64,000 nucleotides of DNA, taken from Lentimicrobiaceae bacterium (GTDB lineage Bacteria > Bacteroidota > Bacteroidia > Bacteroidales > JAGONC01). Numbering within the stretch: the stretch's first letter is position 1; each line of letters opens with the position of its first letter. The stretch is from the NCBI GenBank assembly GCA_017993235.1, contig JAGONC010000006.1, forward strand, positions 1 through 64,000, written 5' to 3'. The notes below the pieces were generated by a model. It was not told where the DNA came from. It saw nothing but the letters and a program-made list of their open reading frames with translations, and made no database searches. A program made the translations under genes and the position numbers. Below are positions 1-8,500 of the stretch, in pieces.

Positions 1-146
1 GGAGATGACAGTCGATTAGGAGATTAGGGAGAAAATGGCGACGGGAAAAAACAGATTTTTAAATACAAATTTTTATTTAATTTAATTTTTTGTATTTTAG
101 CGCCCAATAAACGTAGAAGGGGGGGCAACCTTTTCCCGGATGGAAA

Positions 147-234
147 GGAGAGGTGGCCGAGTGGTCTAAGGCGCACGCCTGGAGAGCGTGTATCCCTCAA
201 AAGGGGATCAAGGGTTCGAATCCCTTTCTCTCCG
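147..234 (+). tRNA. tRNA-Ser (anticodon GGA)
   Basis: A full cloverleaf can be drawn. Acceptor arm GGAGAGG pairs with TCTCTCC (last pair G-T), anticodon stem CACGC/GCGTG closes the loop CTGGAGA with anticodon GGA, and the T arm is AAGGG-TTCGAAT-CCCTT. A long variable arm (ATCCC/GGGGAT stem) marks it as a class II tRNA, as expected for serine. The 3' CCA is not encoded. It reads UCC/UCU serine codons. It lies alone, about 70 bases before exbB. Confidence 0.97.
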
Positions 235-302
235 CGAAAAAAGAAACTTCTGAATTCATTGATCATAACGAAAACAATCATTACAAAAATTAAACTTTGG
301 CT

Positions 303-1070
303 ATGAAAAAACTAATTGTATTTTTAACCATTGTCGGTTTGTTAACCCTTGGTTTTTCCTATGTGATGCAGGCGCAAACCACCACACCCGCCCAGACGGA
401 AACCAGCCTTCAGGCACAACCCGCTTCCTCCACGTCTTGGCACCAGGCCCTGAAAGAAAAATTTATTGAAGGGGGCCCCGGATTCATGTCGTTCATCCTT
501 TTGTGCCTTGTCGCTGGCCTGGCAATCTGCTTTGAAAGGGTTATCTACCTGAATATGTCGACAACCAATACACGGAAACTGCTGAACAGAATGGAAACAA
601 CCCTTGCCACAAAGGGAATCGATGGGGCAAAGGAAGTTTGCAAAACAACCCGTGGACCAGTTGCCAGTATTTTTTATCAGGGACTTGACAAAATGGATGA
701 AGGGATGGACATCGTCGAGAAGTCGATCGTCGCTTATGGAAGTGTACTCGCTGGACGTCTGGAGAAAGGATTATCCTGGATCGCTCTTTTTATTGCACTT
801 GCTCCCATGCTGGGCTTCCTCGGGACTGTCATCGGGATGGTTCAGGCCTTTGACGCCATTGAAGCTGCCGGTGATATCTCCCCGACCGTTGTGGCAGGTG
901 GTATTAAAGTCGCCCTTCTGACCACGGTCTTTGGCCTTATCGTCGCCATCATCCTGCAGGTCTTCTACAATTACTTCCTGGCCAAGATTGACGGTTTGGT
1001 GGATGATATGGAAGACGGCTCGATCACCTTTGTTGACATTCTGACCAAGCATCAACTCTCTAAAAAGTAA
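303..1070 (+). CDS. exbB: ExbB/TolQ/MotA-type proton channel protein
   Basis: Inner-membrane stator of a TonB-type energy-transducing complex, which passes proton-motive force to outer-membrane transporters. The 255-aa protein has an N-terminal hydrophobic segment (residues 4-24), a Gln/Thr-rich periplasmic linker, a second membrane segment near 60-80, then the conserved MotA/TolQ/ExbB core: a cytoplasmic part and two C-terminal membrane helices containing APMLGFLGTVIGM and GGIKVALLTTVFGL, the family hallmarks. The ATG at 303 is chosen over an in-frame TTG two codons earlier. It is followed at 6 bases by a small membrane protein and then two exbD genes, so one operon is likely. It could serve SusC-type transporters such as the one at 22.7 kb, but that is inference. 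Family certain; exact partner unknown. Confidence 0.95.
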   Translation: MKKLIVFLTIVGLLTLGFSYVMQAQTTTPAQTETSLQAQPASSTSWHQALKEKFIEGGPGFMSFILLCLVAGLAICFERVIYLNMSTTNTRKLLNRMETTLATKGIDGAKEVCKTTRGPVASIFYQGLDKMDEGMDIVEKSIVAYGSVLAGRLEKGLSWIALFIALAPMLGFLGTVIGMVQAFDAIEAAGDISPTVVAGGIKVALLTTVFGLIVAIILQVFYNYFLAKIDGLVDDMEDGSITFVDILTKHQLSKK

Positions 1071-1076
1071 AAACCA

Positions 1077-1529
1077 ATGGATAAGAAATTTATTAGGATC
1101 GCTTATATTATTTCTGGCGTAATTCTCGCAATAGGTGTTATTTTTACGCTGCTGACCGCTATTTACGGTAAGGAGTTTACAACAGGTTCAGCCGTGAAGG
1201 ATAGGCTTCTGAATCCGTTCTTTGGGATCACATTTGCCACCCTGATCATAACTGCCCTCGGTGCTATCTTCTTTCCTTTTTTCTCCCTGATTAAGAGCCC
1301 AAAACAGCTTGTGAGAGTCTTGCTGACTATTGCTGGGGTTGTCATCTTAGCAATCATTGCTTATGCTCTTGCGGGAAATGAACTTTCTCCTGAAAGGCTC
1401 CAGAAGTTAAATACAACTGCCCAGGTATCCAAAACCGTCGGTGCAGGATTGATCTTTACCTATATTATTGTCGTTGTTACTTTTGGAGCTTTGATTGTAA
1501 CCAGTCTTTTAAACATGTTCAAAAAATAA
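1077..1529 (+). CDS. Small four-helix membrane protein between exbB and exbD
   Basis: 150 aa, not assigned to a named family. Four hydrophobic stretches are visible (about residues 8-28, 47-68, 80-98 and 122-147), joined by short polar loops, with the longest loop (98-120) charged. No enzyme motif is seen. It starts 6 bases after the exbB stop and ends 9 bases before exbD, so it is almost certainly co-transcribed and co-translated with them. The position suggests an accessory subunit or assembly factor of the ExbB/ExbD complex, but nothing in the sequence proves this. Proteins of this size and position occur in other Bacteroidota Exb operons. Confidence 0.85.
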   Translation: MDKKFIRIAYIISGVILAIGVIFTLLTAIYGKEFTTGSAVKDRLLNPFFGITFATLIITALGAIFFPFFSLIKSPKQLVRVLLTIAGVVILAIIAYALAGNELSPERLQKLNTTAQVSKTVGAGLIFTYIIVVVTFGALIVTSLLNMFKK

Positions 1530-1538
1530 CAAAAACCC

Positions 1539-2123
1539 ATGGCACGAAAAGGTCGTCCAATTCCTGAAGTCAATGCCAGTTCGACGGCGGATATCGCCTT
1601 CCTCCTGCTCTGTTTTTTTCTCATGGCATCCAATATGAACACAGACTCGGGAATTTTTAGAAAACTACCACCACCGATTGATCCGACACAAAAACCCCCC
1701 GAGATCAAAGAGCGGAATATCTTTACGATCCTTGTGAATAAAAATGACCGGTTATTGGTGGAAGGGAGAGAAGGTGACATCAATACCCTGAAAGATCAGG
1801 CAAAAGAATTCCTGTCAAATCCCAATGATGATGAAAACCTTCCTGAAAAAAGAGTAGAATTAATCTCTGTTCTGGGAAATTATCCGATTTCAAAAGGAGT
1901 TATTTCACTGAAAAATGACCGGGGTACATCCTATGAGATGTACATTAAAGTTCAGAATGAACTAACGAGAGCCATTAATGAGCTAAGGGATGAACTCTCC
2001 CGAGAACGCTTCGGGATTGCATTTACCAACCTGAACGATACAACCTATATTAACGCCGTTCAAAAGGCAATACCTGTATCCATATCTGAAGCAGAACCTG
2101 AAAATATTGGAGGAGAAAAATAA
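1539..2123 (+). CDS. exbD: ExbD/TolR biopolymer transport protein (first copy)
   Basis: 194 aa with the ExbD plan: short cytoplasmic N-terminus ending in a polar run, one membrane helix (residues 17-32, with TADIAFLLLCFFLMASNM) and a periplasmic domain. The Asp in TADIAF at the start of the helix is the proton-carrying residue of the family. The periplasmic part (about 50-190) is longer than in E. coli ExbD (141 aa). It lies in an operon behind exbB and ahead of a second exbD with a 1-base gap. ExbB pentamers hold ExbD dimers; two different ExbDs suggest a heteromeric or two-purpose complex. Confidence 0.93.
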   Translation: MARKGRPIPEVNASSTADIAFLLLCFFLMASNMNTDSGIFRKLPPPIDPTQKPPEIKERNIFTILVNKNDRLLVEGREGDINTLKDQAKEFLSNPNDDENLPEKRVELISVLGNYPISKGVISLKNDRGTSYEMYIKVQNELTRAINELRDELSRERFGIAFTNLNDTTYINAVQKAIPVSISEAEPENIGGEK

Positions 2124-2124
2124 C

Positions 2125-2592
2125 ATGGGAAGATTCACACCTGGTAAAAAGAAAGGGCTACCTTCGATCAGTACGGCTTCGTTGCCGGACATTGTATTCC
2201 TGCTGTTGATCTTTTTCATGGTCACCACCACTATCCGGGAAGCTACGGTCAATGTCAGGATTGCATCACCATCTGCATCTGAAGCCCAAAAACTGGAGAA
2301 AAAGGGATTAACCAGTTATATTTACATAGGCCCCCCTATCAATGCGAAACTTGGCACGGAATCACGTATCCAGCTGAACGACAGGTTTGCTACCCTTGCG
2401 GATGTCAGAGATTTTGTCATCGCAGAAAGAGAAGCAAGGGATGAAGTTGACAGACCCCTGATCACCACTTCACTGAAAGTGGATAAATCCACAAGAATGG
2501 GAATTGTTACTGACGTTAAGCAGGAACTGAGACAGATCGGGGCATTCAAGATCAACTACTCATCGAGAAGAGAAGGGAAACATGTCCGATAA
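2125..2592 (+). CDS. exbD: ExbD/TolR biopolymer transport protein (second copy)
   Basis: 155 aa. Same plan as the upstream copy: basic N-terminus with the motif STASLPDIVFLLLIFFMV, in which the Asp before the hydrophobic run is the likely proton-accepting residue, then a periplasmic domain. The start is taken at the ATG at 2125 because it follows the previous stop by one base and is preceded by GGAGGA at 2109-2114, one of the few clear Shine-Dalgarno sequences here; an in-frame TTG at 2107 would add six residues. The gene is followed by a strong terminator, so the operon ends here. The N-terminal halves of the two ExbDs align well, the periplasmic parts much less. Confidence 0.93.
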   Translation: MGRFTPGKKKGLPSISTASLPDIVFLLLIFFMVTTTIREATVNVRIASPSASEAQKLEKKGLTSYIYIGPPINAKLGTESRIQLNDRFATLADVRDFVIAEREARDEVDRPLITTSLKVDKSTRMGIVTDVKQELRQIGAFKINYSSRREGKHVR

Positions 2593-2595
2593 GGT

Positions 2596-3558
2596 TTATG
2601 CCTTATCCCTTTCAAAAAAGGAGATACTTTCGGGTAATCTCCTTTTTTTATTTTCTCTGCTGAAAATCCACACCATCAGACCGCCGGAAACAGCCACCGA
2701 AAGCACGATCAGCGACCAGCTGCCCGTACTGCCAAATTCATCCAGGTTCGTTGAAATGGTTCCTTTGTTGTAGAAATACATGATGAGCACCCCAAGGCCA
2801 TTGTTGATCAAATGCGTGATGATGGGCACCCACAGGCTGCCGCTCCAGAAGAACAGATACCCCAGTACCACACCCAGAACCATCCGTGGCAGAAAGCCAT
2901 AGAACTGCAGGTGCAGCGCACTGAAAGCAATGGCAGAAATCCAGATTGCCAGATGCTTACTGTGCATCCATTCATCCAGCAACCGTATGCCAATCCCCCT
3001 GAAAACAAGTTCCTCACCGACAGCAGCCAGTATTCCAATCATAAATAAGTTGATGATCAATCCTTTAGCTGTCGTATCAGCCAGAAAAGCGTCAGCAAGC
3101 TGCTGTGCCTGGTCCTCCGACCTGCGCATCCAATCTTCCATACCGGCGAGAAATTCCGGTAAATGAACCTGCTCATTTACGACCATCAACCAGTTGATAA
3201 AGGGTAACAGCGAAAGGAAAGCAAGAATAGCCAGCACCATGGTGAATAATCCGGGGAAAACATCCATTTTCAGGTAAGAAGCGATGCGCCGGTTCGCCAG
3301 AAATGCAAAGATCACTGCAGGAAAGATAAACGTGCCGAACTGACTGACGATCTGAATATATTTCTGAAGGGACAGGTTTGCTAGAACACCGTTCCCGGTC
3401 ATATCCATCAACTCGGTCATCATCCCGGGGCCAAAAAAAATATAGCCAAGCGCAATCCCAAAAATCAGCGTGAACAACAGGGTGACGACCACAATCAATC
3501 CAAAGAAGATGATCTTCATGAAAGGTGTAAAATTCCGCAAGAAAGCCTGCTGTTGCAT
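2596..3558 (-). CDS. CPBP-family intramembrane metalloprotease
   Basis: 320 aa with about eight hydrophobic helices. The CPBP (CAAX protease and bacteriocin-processing) signature is complete: EELVFRG (EExxxR, motif 1), a His-containing motif 2 (FSALHLQFYGF) and motif 3 (THLINNGLG). Family members cleave prenylated or other membrane substrates inside the inner membrane; the substrate here cannot be read from the sequence. The start is taken at the ATG at 3558. Further in-frame upstream sequence exists, but it consists of GGCATAA repeats and is unlikely to be coding. The final residues are encoded through the exbD terminator hairpin. Monocistronic. Confidence 0.9.
   Translation of the reverse strand: MQQQAFLRNFTPFMKIIFFGLIVVVTLLFTLIFGIALGYIFFGPGMMTELMDMTGNGVLANLSLQKYIQIVSQFGTFIFPAVIFAFLANRRIASYLKMDVFPGLFTMVLAILAFLSLLPFINWLMVVNEQVHLPEFLAGMEDWMRRSEDQAQQLADAFLADTTAKGLIINLFMIGILAAVGEELVFRGIGIRLLDEWMHSKHLAIWISAIAFSALHLQFYGFLPRMVLGVVLGYLFFWSGSLWVPIITHLINNGLGVLIMYFYNKGTISTNLDEFGSTGSWSLIVLSVAVSGGLMVWIFSRENKKRRLPESISFFERDKA
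2614..2649. terminator. Rho-independent terminator, likely bidirectional
   Basis: Perfect 12-bp stem AAAAAAGGAGAT / ATCTCCTTTTTT around an 11-base loop, with a T-run on one side and an A-run on the other, so it can work for both strands. It lies 21 bases after exbD. The convergent CPBP gene reads through it, so its last residues are encoded by the hairpin. Confidence 0.9.
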
Positions 3559-3603
3559 GATCAGGTGATTGAGGGAGTAAAAGTAGTAAATTTGTGGGAA
3601 ATA

Positions 3604-3694
3604 GGCATAAGGCATAAGGCATAAGGCATAAGGCATAAGGCATAAGGCTCAAGGCATAAGGCTCAAGGCATAAGGCACAAGGCATAAGGCTCAA
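3604..3694. repeat. Tandem heptamer array (GGCATAA and variants)
   Basis: Thirteen consecutive 7-bp units: GGCATAA predominates and GGCTCAA (three) and GGCACAA (one) alternate with it in the second half. It lies between the divergent CPBP and dus genes. It belongs with the other 7-bp-paced repeats in this window. Confidence 0.95.
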
Positions 3695-3720
3695 AGGAAT
3701 TTAGGATGGCAGGCATAGGA

Positions 3721-3744
3721 CTGCTGACTGCTGACTGCTGACTG
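3721..3744. repeat. Tandem heptamer CTGCTGA x3 plus partial unit
   Basis: Three perfect copies of CTGCTGA followed by CTG, ending 4 bases before the dus start codon. The same heptamer, in the phase ACTGCTG, recurs at 47287-47328. Confidence 0.93.
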
Positions 3745-3748
3745 AAAA

Positions 3749-4714
3749 ATGCAAATAGGAAACATACACTTCGAATCCTTCCCCGTTATCCTCGCGCCGA
3801 TGGAGGACATCACCGATCTGTCATTCAGGCTGTTATGCAAAGAAATGGGAGCGGATCTGGTGTACACCGAGTTCATTGCCTCGGAAGGATTAATCCGGAA
3901 TGCAGGTAAAAGCAGGGCTAAACTGCATTTTCTTCAACAGGAGCGGCCTGTCGGCATTCAGATCTTCGGTCATGACATAGACTCCATGGTGGCTGCTGCA
4001 CGTATTGCTGAAAAGGCTGAACCCGATTTGATCGATATCAACTTTGGCTGCCCCGTCCGAAAAGTGGTCAGTAAAGGCGGAGGCGCTGCCCTGTTGAATG
4101 ATATACCCAGAATGGTGAAAATGACCGTAGCTGTGGTGAAAGCCACTCATTTGCCGGTGACCGTGAAAACCAGGCTGGGCTGGGATTCCAAAAGCCGGAA
4201 CATTGTGGAAGTCGCCGCAAGGCTTCAGGATGCCGGAATAAAAGCCCTTACGATCCACGGCCGCACACGCGATCAGCTATACGGAGGAAAAGCTGACTGG
4301 ACGCTCATCGGCGAAGTGAAAGCTAACCCGGCAATAAGGATTCCCGTTATCGGCAACGGGGATGTTGTCAGTCCCGAGACTGCCCTGGAAATGAAAATGC
4401 AGTACGGTGTGGATGGCATCATGATCGGTCGCGCCGCCGTCGGCAATCCCTGGCTGTTCAAAAGGGTAAAGCATTACCTGGCAACGGGGGAACTGCTACC
4501 TGAACCATCATTATCCGAACGGATTGACATGGTGAAAAAACAGATCACCCGTGCCATTGATTTAAAAGGGGAACGTACGGCCCTTGTGGAGATGCGGAAG
4601 TTTTATGCAGGGTACTTCAAAGGGATAAAGAACTTCAAGGAATATAAAATGCGATTGCTTCGTGCTGCTGCCCAGGATGAAGTAGTTGGGATACTGGATG
4701 AAATTGCTGTTTGA
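3749..4714 (+). CDS. dus: tRNA-dihydrouridine synthase
   Basis: 321-aa FMN-dependent TIM-barrel enzyme that reduces uridines in the tRNA D-loop. Visible signatures: FMN-binding APMEDITD near the N-terminus, the catalytic-cysteine motif NFGCPVRKV (about residue 97), VTVKTRLGWD, IHGRTRDQLY, a glycine-rich NGDV phosphate-binding strand and GVDGIMIGRAAVGNPWLF, followed by the small C-terminal helical domain. Length and motif order match DusB/NifR3-type enzymes. The start ATG at 3749 directly follows CTGCTGA heptamer repeats. Monocistronic. Confidence 0.95.
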   Translation: MQIGNIHFESFPVILAPMEDITDLSFRLLCKEMGADLVYTEFIASEGLIRNAGKSRAKLHFLQQERPVGIQIFGHDIDSMVAAARIAEKAEPDLIDINFGCPVRKVVSKGGGAALLNDIPRMVKMTVAVVKATHLPVTVKTRLGWDSKSRNIVEVAARLQDAGIKALTIHGRTRDQLYGGKADWTLIGEVKANPAIRIPVIGNGDVVSPETALEMKMQYGVDGIMIGRAAVGNPWLFKRVKHYLATGELLPEPSLSERIDMVKKQITRAIDLKGERTALVEMRKFYAGYFKGIKNFKEYKMRLLRAAAQDEVVGILDEIAV

Positions 4715-4753
4715 AAATTGAACATGCCGAATTGACAATCGACAATCACACCG

Positions 4754-7081
4754 TCACGTCATCGCCAGGATCTTCTCGCAGATCAGCGCAGCCGAGCATG
4801 CAGAATACCGTTTTCGCAGCTTATCCACACCCTTGTAACTGACCACCGGATAGGTCCATTCCAGGACGGCGAGCAGGTAAGGTTCGATATCCTTCTCAAA
4901 CAGGGTGACCACATCGGCATAATGCCTCAACTGGCAGATCACCTGATAGGCCTTTCTTACATTTGGATCATCACCCTGATAATGGAACAAAGGCATCTGA
5001 TCTAAAGAATCAGGTTCAAGCAGCCCTTTCTCAAAATCAATTAATTCAATGAGATCCTTCTCCGAAGCCATCCTGCTCATCTCGATCTTCAGGATGGGCT
5101 CCAGACGGGCGAAGTCAGCCACGGCATTCCCGGGGCCTGTCTCGGAAAAATCAATGATGTACACGTTTTCGATCTCATCGAGCAGGATGTTCTGCATGTT
5201 CAGATCCTGATGCGTGATACAACGGTACCATAGCTTTTTGTAATCCCTTCGCTGCTCGAAGATATTATCCAGGAACCAGTAAGGATTGATGATCTCCCGC
5301 TGCAATTCTCTGAGAAAGACGAATTTATCCTTTGAAGAGATCCCCAGTTCTTCTTCGGCATCGGAGCAGATATGAGGGAAAAAATCCAGGCATGGATAGT
5401 GGTCCCGGTATGGGAAAATGACCTCCAGCCGGGGTTGGCCATACCAGGGTTTAAGAATTTGCGTAAAGATCTTATCAAACAGCGGCAGAAGCTCCTCCGC
5501 GGGTCGTGTCTTATAGTGTTTGGTCAGCCACTGGATATTGCTGTCGGGGCCGGTGATCCCCACAAAGCTGATGCACAGCCCTTTCCATTCCTGGAACACG
5601 GAGGTACCAAAGATGGATGTGCTGTTGTTCAATATGTATTTTTTGACATACTCGTTGTAGTTTGCTTCTTCCCTGTCGATGATCTTCCTGCCGGCTATCT
5701 TGAGCACGGATGGCAGCTGCCGTCTTCCCTGCCGGTCGAAGCTGTCGGCAAAGAAGGTGGAGGCTGAGAAACCGCCATGAATGGGTGTGAGGATCAGCTT
5801 GCTGCTGCCCTGGTAAAGATCCCTGGCAATGAACTCCCAGGCATCGGGAAACCAGAAGTCATCCTTTTTCTCGATGTGCAGTCGCTGGGAGGAGGCCGGG
5901 ATGAAATCGCGGGGAATGTACAGCCGGATCCGGGCGCCCGTGATCCCTGACAGGTCTTCCACAGCCGCCAGCCGCTGAAGATGTTCCGGATTAAGCTCCG
6001 GAAACCGGGAGCTGTCAATGAAAGAATCCGTTTCGCCACCGGGACCCATGAAAGCTGCAATGGCCTGGTATTCAGCATCATCACCGGCTGGATTCCCGTA
6101 TCCTGATGAAAAATGAGCCAAGATCTCAGGATCATTCCTGTCGGCCAGGGCTTTATGATGAACGGCCACGACACCGGCCAGAAAATTATTCTCATTCACC
6201 ACCCTGTCTGGCGCCTTCCCTTTTTCAATGATCTTACCCTCCAGGACCATGCCCATCACCTCCGGAACCTGACGGTTTACCTTTGTCATGATCGTAAAAA
6301 GATCCTGTACCAACCTGCTCAGAGCAACCTCCTTCACGGCTTTCATGATGATCTCAATATTCGGTTCACCTACCATACTGATGGCATCCCAGAGATAGAT
6401 TCCGTATCCTTCTTTAGGATCAGCAATCATGTAATCGAAGGGTAGCGTTGCATCATGCGGACAGAGTCCCGTAAATTGCCCGATGGTCAGGAAATGCCCT
6501 CGCTGAGATTCATCAGGCTTTGTCCCCTGGATAAATGAGCCTTCCCCGATAGCAAAGGTAAATTCCCGGGAATTGGCCAGGATCGGTTGATCATCGGAAA
6601 CACCCCACGATCCGGAACAATATTTCTTGTTCCAGATAACCGCCTGGTTATTGCCAGTACCGGATGGCCTTAGCTTCCAGGTACAATGTTGAGTTTCAAA
6701 ATGCAATCCGGGTTGATGTGCTCTTTCAATCAGGGCATAAACTTCATCCAGATCGCGGGTTATGTTCAGGTACCGGGACAATCCGGAGATATCGAAGACC
6801 TGATTAACAGTATCGGATAAGCCTGAAATATAAAGGATTCCCTTTGCTGACCGGACGGATTGCCCCAGCTTAAGGATAGAGCGAACACCGGCGCTGGACA
6901 GGAAGGTTACCCGGCTGAAATCCAGAATGAGATTCGTTTCCCCAGGTGATATGTTAGCTACCTGAGCATCGAAGTCAACGGCACCCAGGGCATTGAACTG
7001 GCCCTCCAGGGTGATGACCGAACTTTTTTCCTGTTGCTGGATCTGGATGGAAAGCATGTGGCTAAAAATTTTACCGGGCAT
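4754..7081 (-). CDS. STAS domain - unknown domain - phosphotransferase (APH/kinase-like) fusion protein
   Basis: 775-aa cytoplasmic protein of three parts. Residues about 10-110 form a STAS (anti-sigma-factor antagonist) domain: VITLEGQFNA, LILDFSRVTFLSSAGVRSIL with the Ser of the phosphorylatable DxSxxxxxxS region, then the usual helix. Residues about 115-420 are a region I cannot assign, rich in Gly/Asp loops (FAIGEGSF, GQFTGLCPHD). Residues about 425-700 look like an aminoglycoside-phosphotransferase-type kinase: glycine-rich loop HGGFSAS, VLKIAG with a candidate ATP-contacting Lys, catalytic HQDLNMQN (HxDxxxxN) near 622 and DFSE in place of DFG near 640. The protein may regulate its own STAS domain by phosphorylation, but that is inference. 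Start at the ATG at 7081; an ATG at 7057 would also keep the STAS domain. No partner genes adjacent. Confidence 0.8.
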   Translation of the reverse strand: MPGKIFSHMLSIQIQQQEKSSVITLEGQFNALGAVDFDAQVANISPGETNLILDFSRVTFLSSAGVRSILKLGQSVRSAKGILYISGLSDTVNQVFDISGLSRYLNITRDLDEVYALIERAHQPGLHFETQHCTWKLRPSGTGNNQAVIWNKKYCSGSWGVSDDQPILANSREFTFAIGEGSFIQGTKPDESQRGHFLTIGQFTGLCPHDATLPFDYMIADPKEGYGIYLWDAISMVGEPNIEIIMKAVKEVALSRLVQDLFTIMTKVNRQVPEVMGMVLEGKIIEKGKAPDRVVNENNFLAGVVAVHHKALADRNDPEILAHFSSGYGNPAGDDAEYQAIAAFMGPGGETDSFIDSSRFPELNPEHLQRLAAVEDLSGITGARIRLYIPRDFIPASSQRLHIEKKDDFWFPDAWEFIARDLYQGSSKLILTPIHGGFSASTFFADSFDRQGRRQLPSVLKIAGRKIIDREEANYNEYVKKYILNNSTSIFGTSVFQEWKGLCISFVGITGPDSNIQWLTKHYKTRPAEELLPLFDKIFTQILKPWYGQPRLEVIFPYRDHYPCLDFFPHICSDAEEELGISSKDKFVFLRELQREIINPYWFLDNIFEQRRDYKKLWYRCITHQDLNMQNILLDEIENVYIIDFSETGPGNAVADFARLEPILKIEMSRMASEKDLIELIDFEKGLLEPDSLDQMPLFHYQGDDPNVRKAYQVICQLRHYADVVTLFEKDIEPYLLAVLEWTYPVVSYKGVDKLRKRYSACSAALICEKILAMT

Positions 7082-7146
7082 CAAATTTAAGCATTCATCA
7101 ATTAAAATATTCTACTTTTACACTTATTCTCAGATTGTTATTTTTT

Positions 7147-8250
7147 ATGCGCCTTGCCTGGATCGACAACCTGAGAGCCCTGATGATCATCTTTGTGGTC
7201 ATGATTCATGCCGCTGTGACCTACAGCGGAATAGGAAGCTGGTATTATGTTGAAAATGAACATATTGGAATGACATCCACGTTGTTCTTTGCCCTGATCC
7301 AGACCTTCACACAGGCTTACTTCATGTCGTTGCTCTACATGATCTCCGGCTATTTCACCCGGAAATCCCTTGAAAGAAAAAACACCTTGAAGTTTTCATC
7401 CGGTAGGCTTTACCGGCTTGGCGTCCCTTTGCTTATCTATATTTTCCTTCTTCACCCGCTGAATGTAAAAATGGTTTATCCTGATCTTGATCTGATGAAT
7501 TTTTACAAGACCGGCATACTGGAGCTGAGATTCTTCTCATGGACAGGACCCCTCTGGTTCGTGGAAGCCTTGCTGATCTTCACGATCATCTATCTGCTTT
7601 TGCGAAAGATACCGCTAATAAAGAGAGAAATATCCTGGGCACCCACCACATGTAACATTTTACTCCTTATCCTTTTCATCACCGCCCTAGCTTTTGTTAC
7701 ACGTCTGTTTTTCCCCATCGGGACGAATGTGACCAACCTTCAACTGGGTTTTTTCCCGGCATATATCGTCATGTTCTTTTATGGAATCATTGCACATAAG
7801 CAGGGATTATTCACAACGATGGATTATCGTAAAAGCGCCCGCTGGCTGATCGTTTCGTTGTCGGTCGGATTTCCTGCATGGTTGCTGATCATGTTCTTCG
7901 GCGGACCCGCCAAAGGGGAGATGCTTATTGCAGGCGGTATGCGCTGGCCAGCCTTTTTCTATGCCCTCTGGGAGTCGTTCATCTGTGTGACATTGATTTT
8001 CAGCCTTACCGGGATTTTTATTCGTCGTTTCAATACCCAGAATACATTTCAGCATTTTCTGTCCGACAATGCCTTTGGAGTCTTTGTTTTTCATGCGCCG
8101 GTCCTGATAGCGATCTCTATCCTGCTTAAAGGACTTGTGCTTCCCGCCGTACCTAAATTCATTCTAGTGTTTTCCCTTGCAGTTACTGCTTCTTTCCTGG
8201 TATCCTGGCTTATCAGGCAGATCAGGCCACTGCGCAAAATTTTTACCTGA
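7147..8250 (+). CDS. Acyltransferase family 3 membrane protein
   Basis: 367 aa with about ten hydrophobic helices. The N-terminus RLAWIDNLRALMIIFVVMIH, with the conserved Arg and His, is typical of acyltransferase-3 (OafA/NolX/YrhL-type) proteins that move acyl groups from a cytoplasmic donor to glycans or lipids. Many such proteins in Bacteroidota are annotated as glucan biosynthesis or membrane-bound acyltransferases; the acceptor cannot be told. ATG at 7147 is preferred to an upstream TTG. It is divergent from the STAS-kinase gene with a 65-base shared upstream region. Confidence 0.87.
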   Translation: MRLAWIDNLRALMIIFVVMIHAAVTYSGIGSWYYVENEHIGMTSTLFFALIQTFTQAYFMSLLYMISGYFTRKSLERKNTLKFSSGRLYRLGVPLLIYIFLLHPLNVKMVYPDLDLMNFYKTGILELRFFSWTGPLWFVEALLIFTIIYLLLRKIPLIKREISWAPTTCNILLLILFITALAFVTRLFFPIGTNVTNLQLGFFPAYIVMFFYGIIAHKQGLFTTMDYRKSARWLIVSLSVGFPAWLLIMFFGGPAKGEMLIAGGMRWPAFFYALWESFICVTLIFSLTGIFIRRFNTQNTFQHFLSDNAFGVFVFHAPVLIAISILLKGLVLPAVPKFILVFSLAVTASFLVSWLIRQIRPLRKIFT

Positions 8251-8300
8251 GCTATAAAAGGTTGCTAATCCTTACATTTGTTTAATAAAACAATTCGGTT

Positions 8301-8407
8301 ATGTTAAACGCATTTTTCTACAGATTTCCGGTTCTCATGATGCTAACCTGGTGGTTCCGATCGTTCTGGGAACCATCCTGGATGGGATTCCCGAATCCAT
8401 TGTGATC
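8301..8407 (+). pseudogene. Remnant of a ZIP-family metal transporter
   Basis: From 8321 one frame encodes SGSHDANLVVP followed by GTILDGIPESIVIG, the latter a hallmark of bacterial ZIP-family zinc transporters (LDGIPES-type motif in a membrane helix). The ATG at 8301 (MLNAFFY) resembles the N-terminus of the same kind of protein but is in another frame and only about 30 bases upstream, so roughly the first half of the gene is missing and the frame is broken. After 8407 the recognisable sequence stops. TACATTTG at 8273-8280 may be the old promoter. The identification rests on one motif recalled from memory. Confidence 0.55.
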
Positions 8408-8500
8408 GGGAAAGATTACCAAAGGGCTACTGAGGAATCCCAATCTGTGAAATCCAACATATTGAGGATTCGGGAAAACGCTGAAGTGGCCATGGTGAAA

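Noticed and set aside
24..281. Minus-strand open frame across the tRNA-Ser
   Set aside because: It lies on the opposite strand of a well-folded tRNA and has no recognisable protein features.
3604..3694. CRISPR-like array
   Set aside because: Units are 7 bp with no spacers; a tandem heptamer, not a CRISPR, and no cas genes are present.
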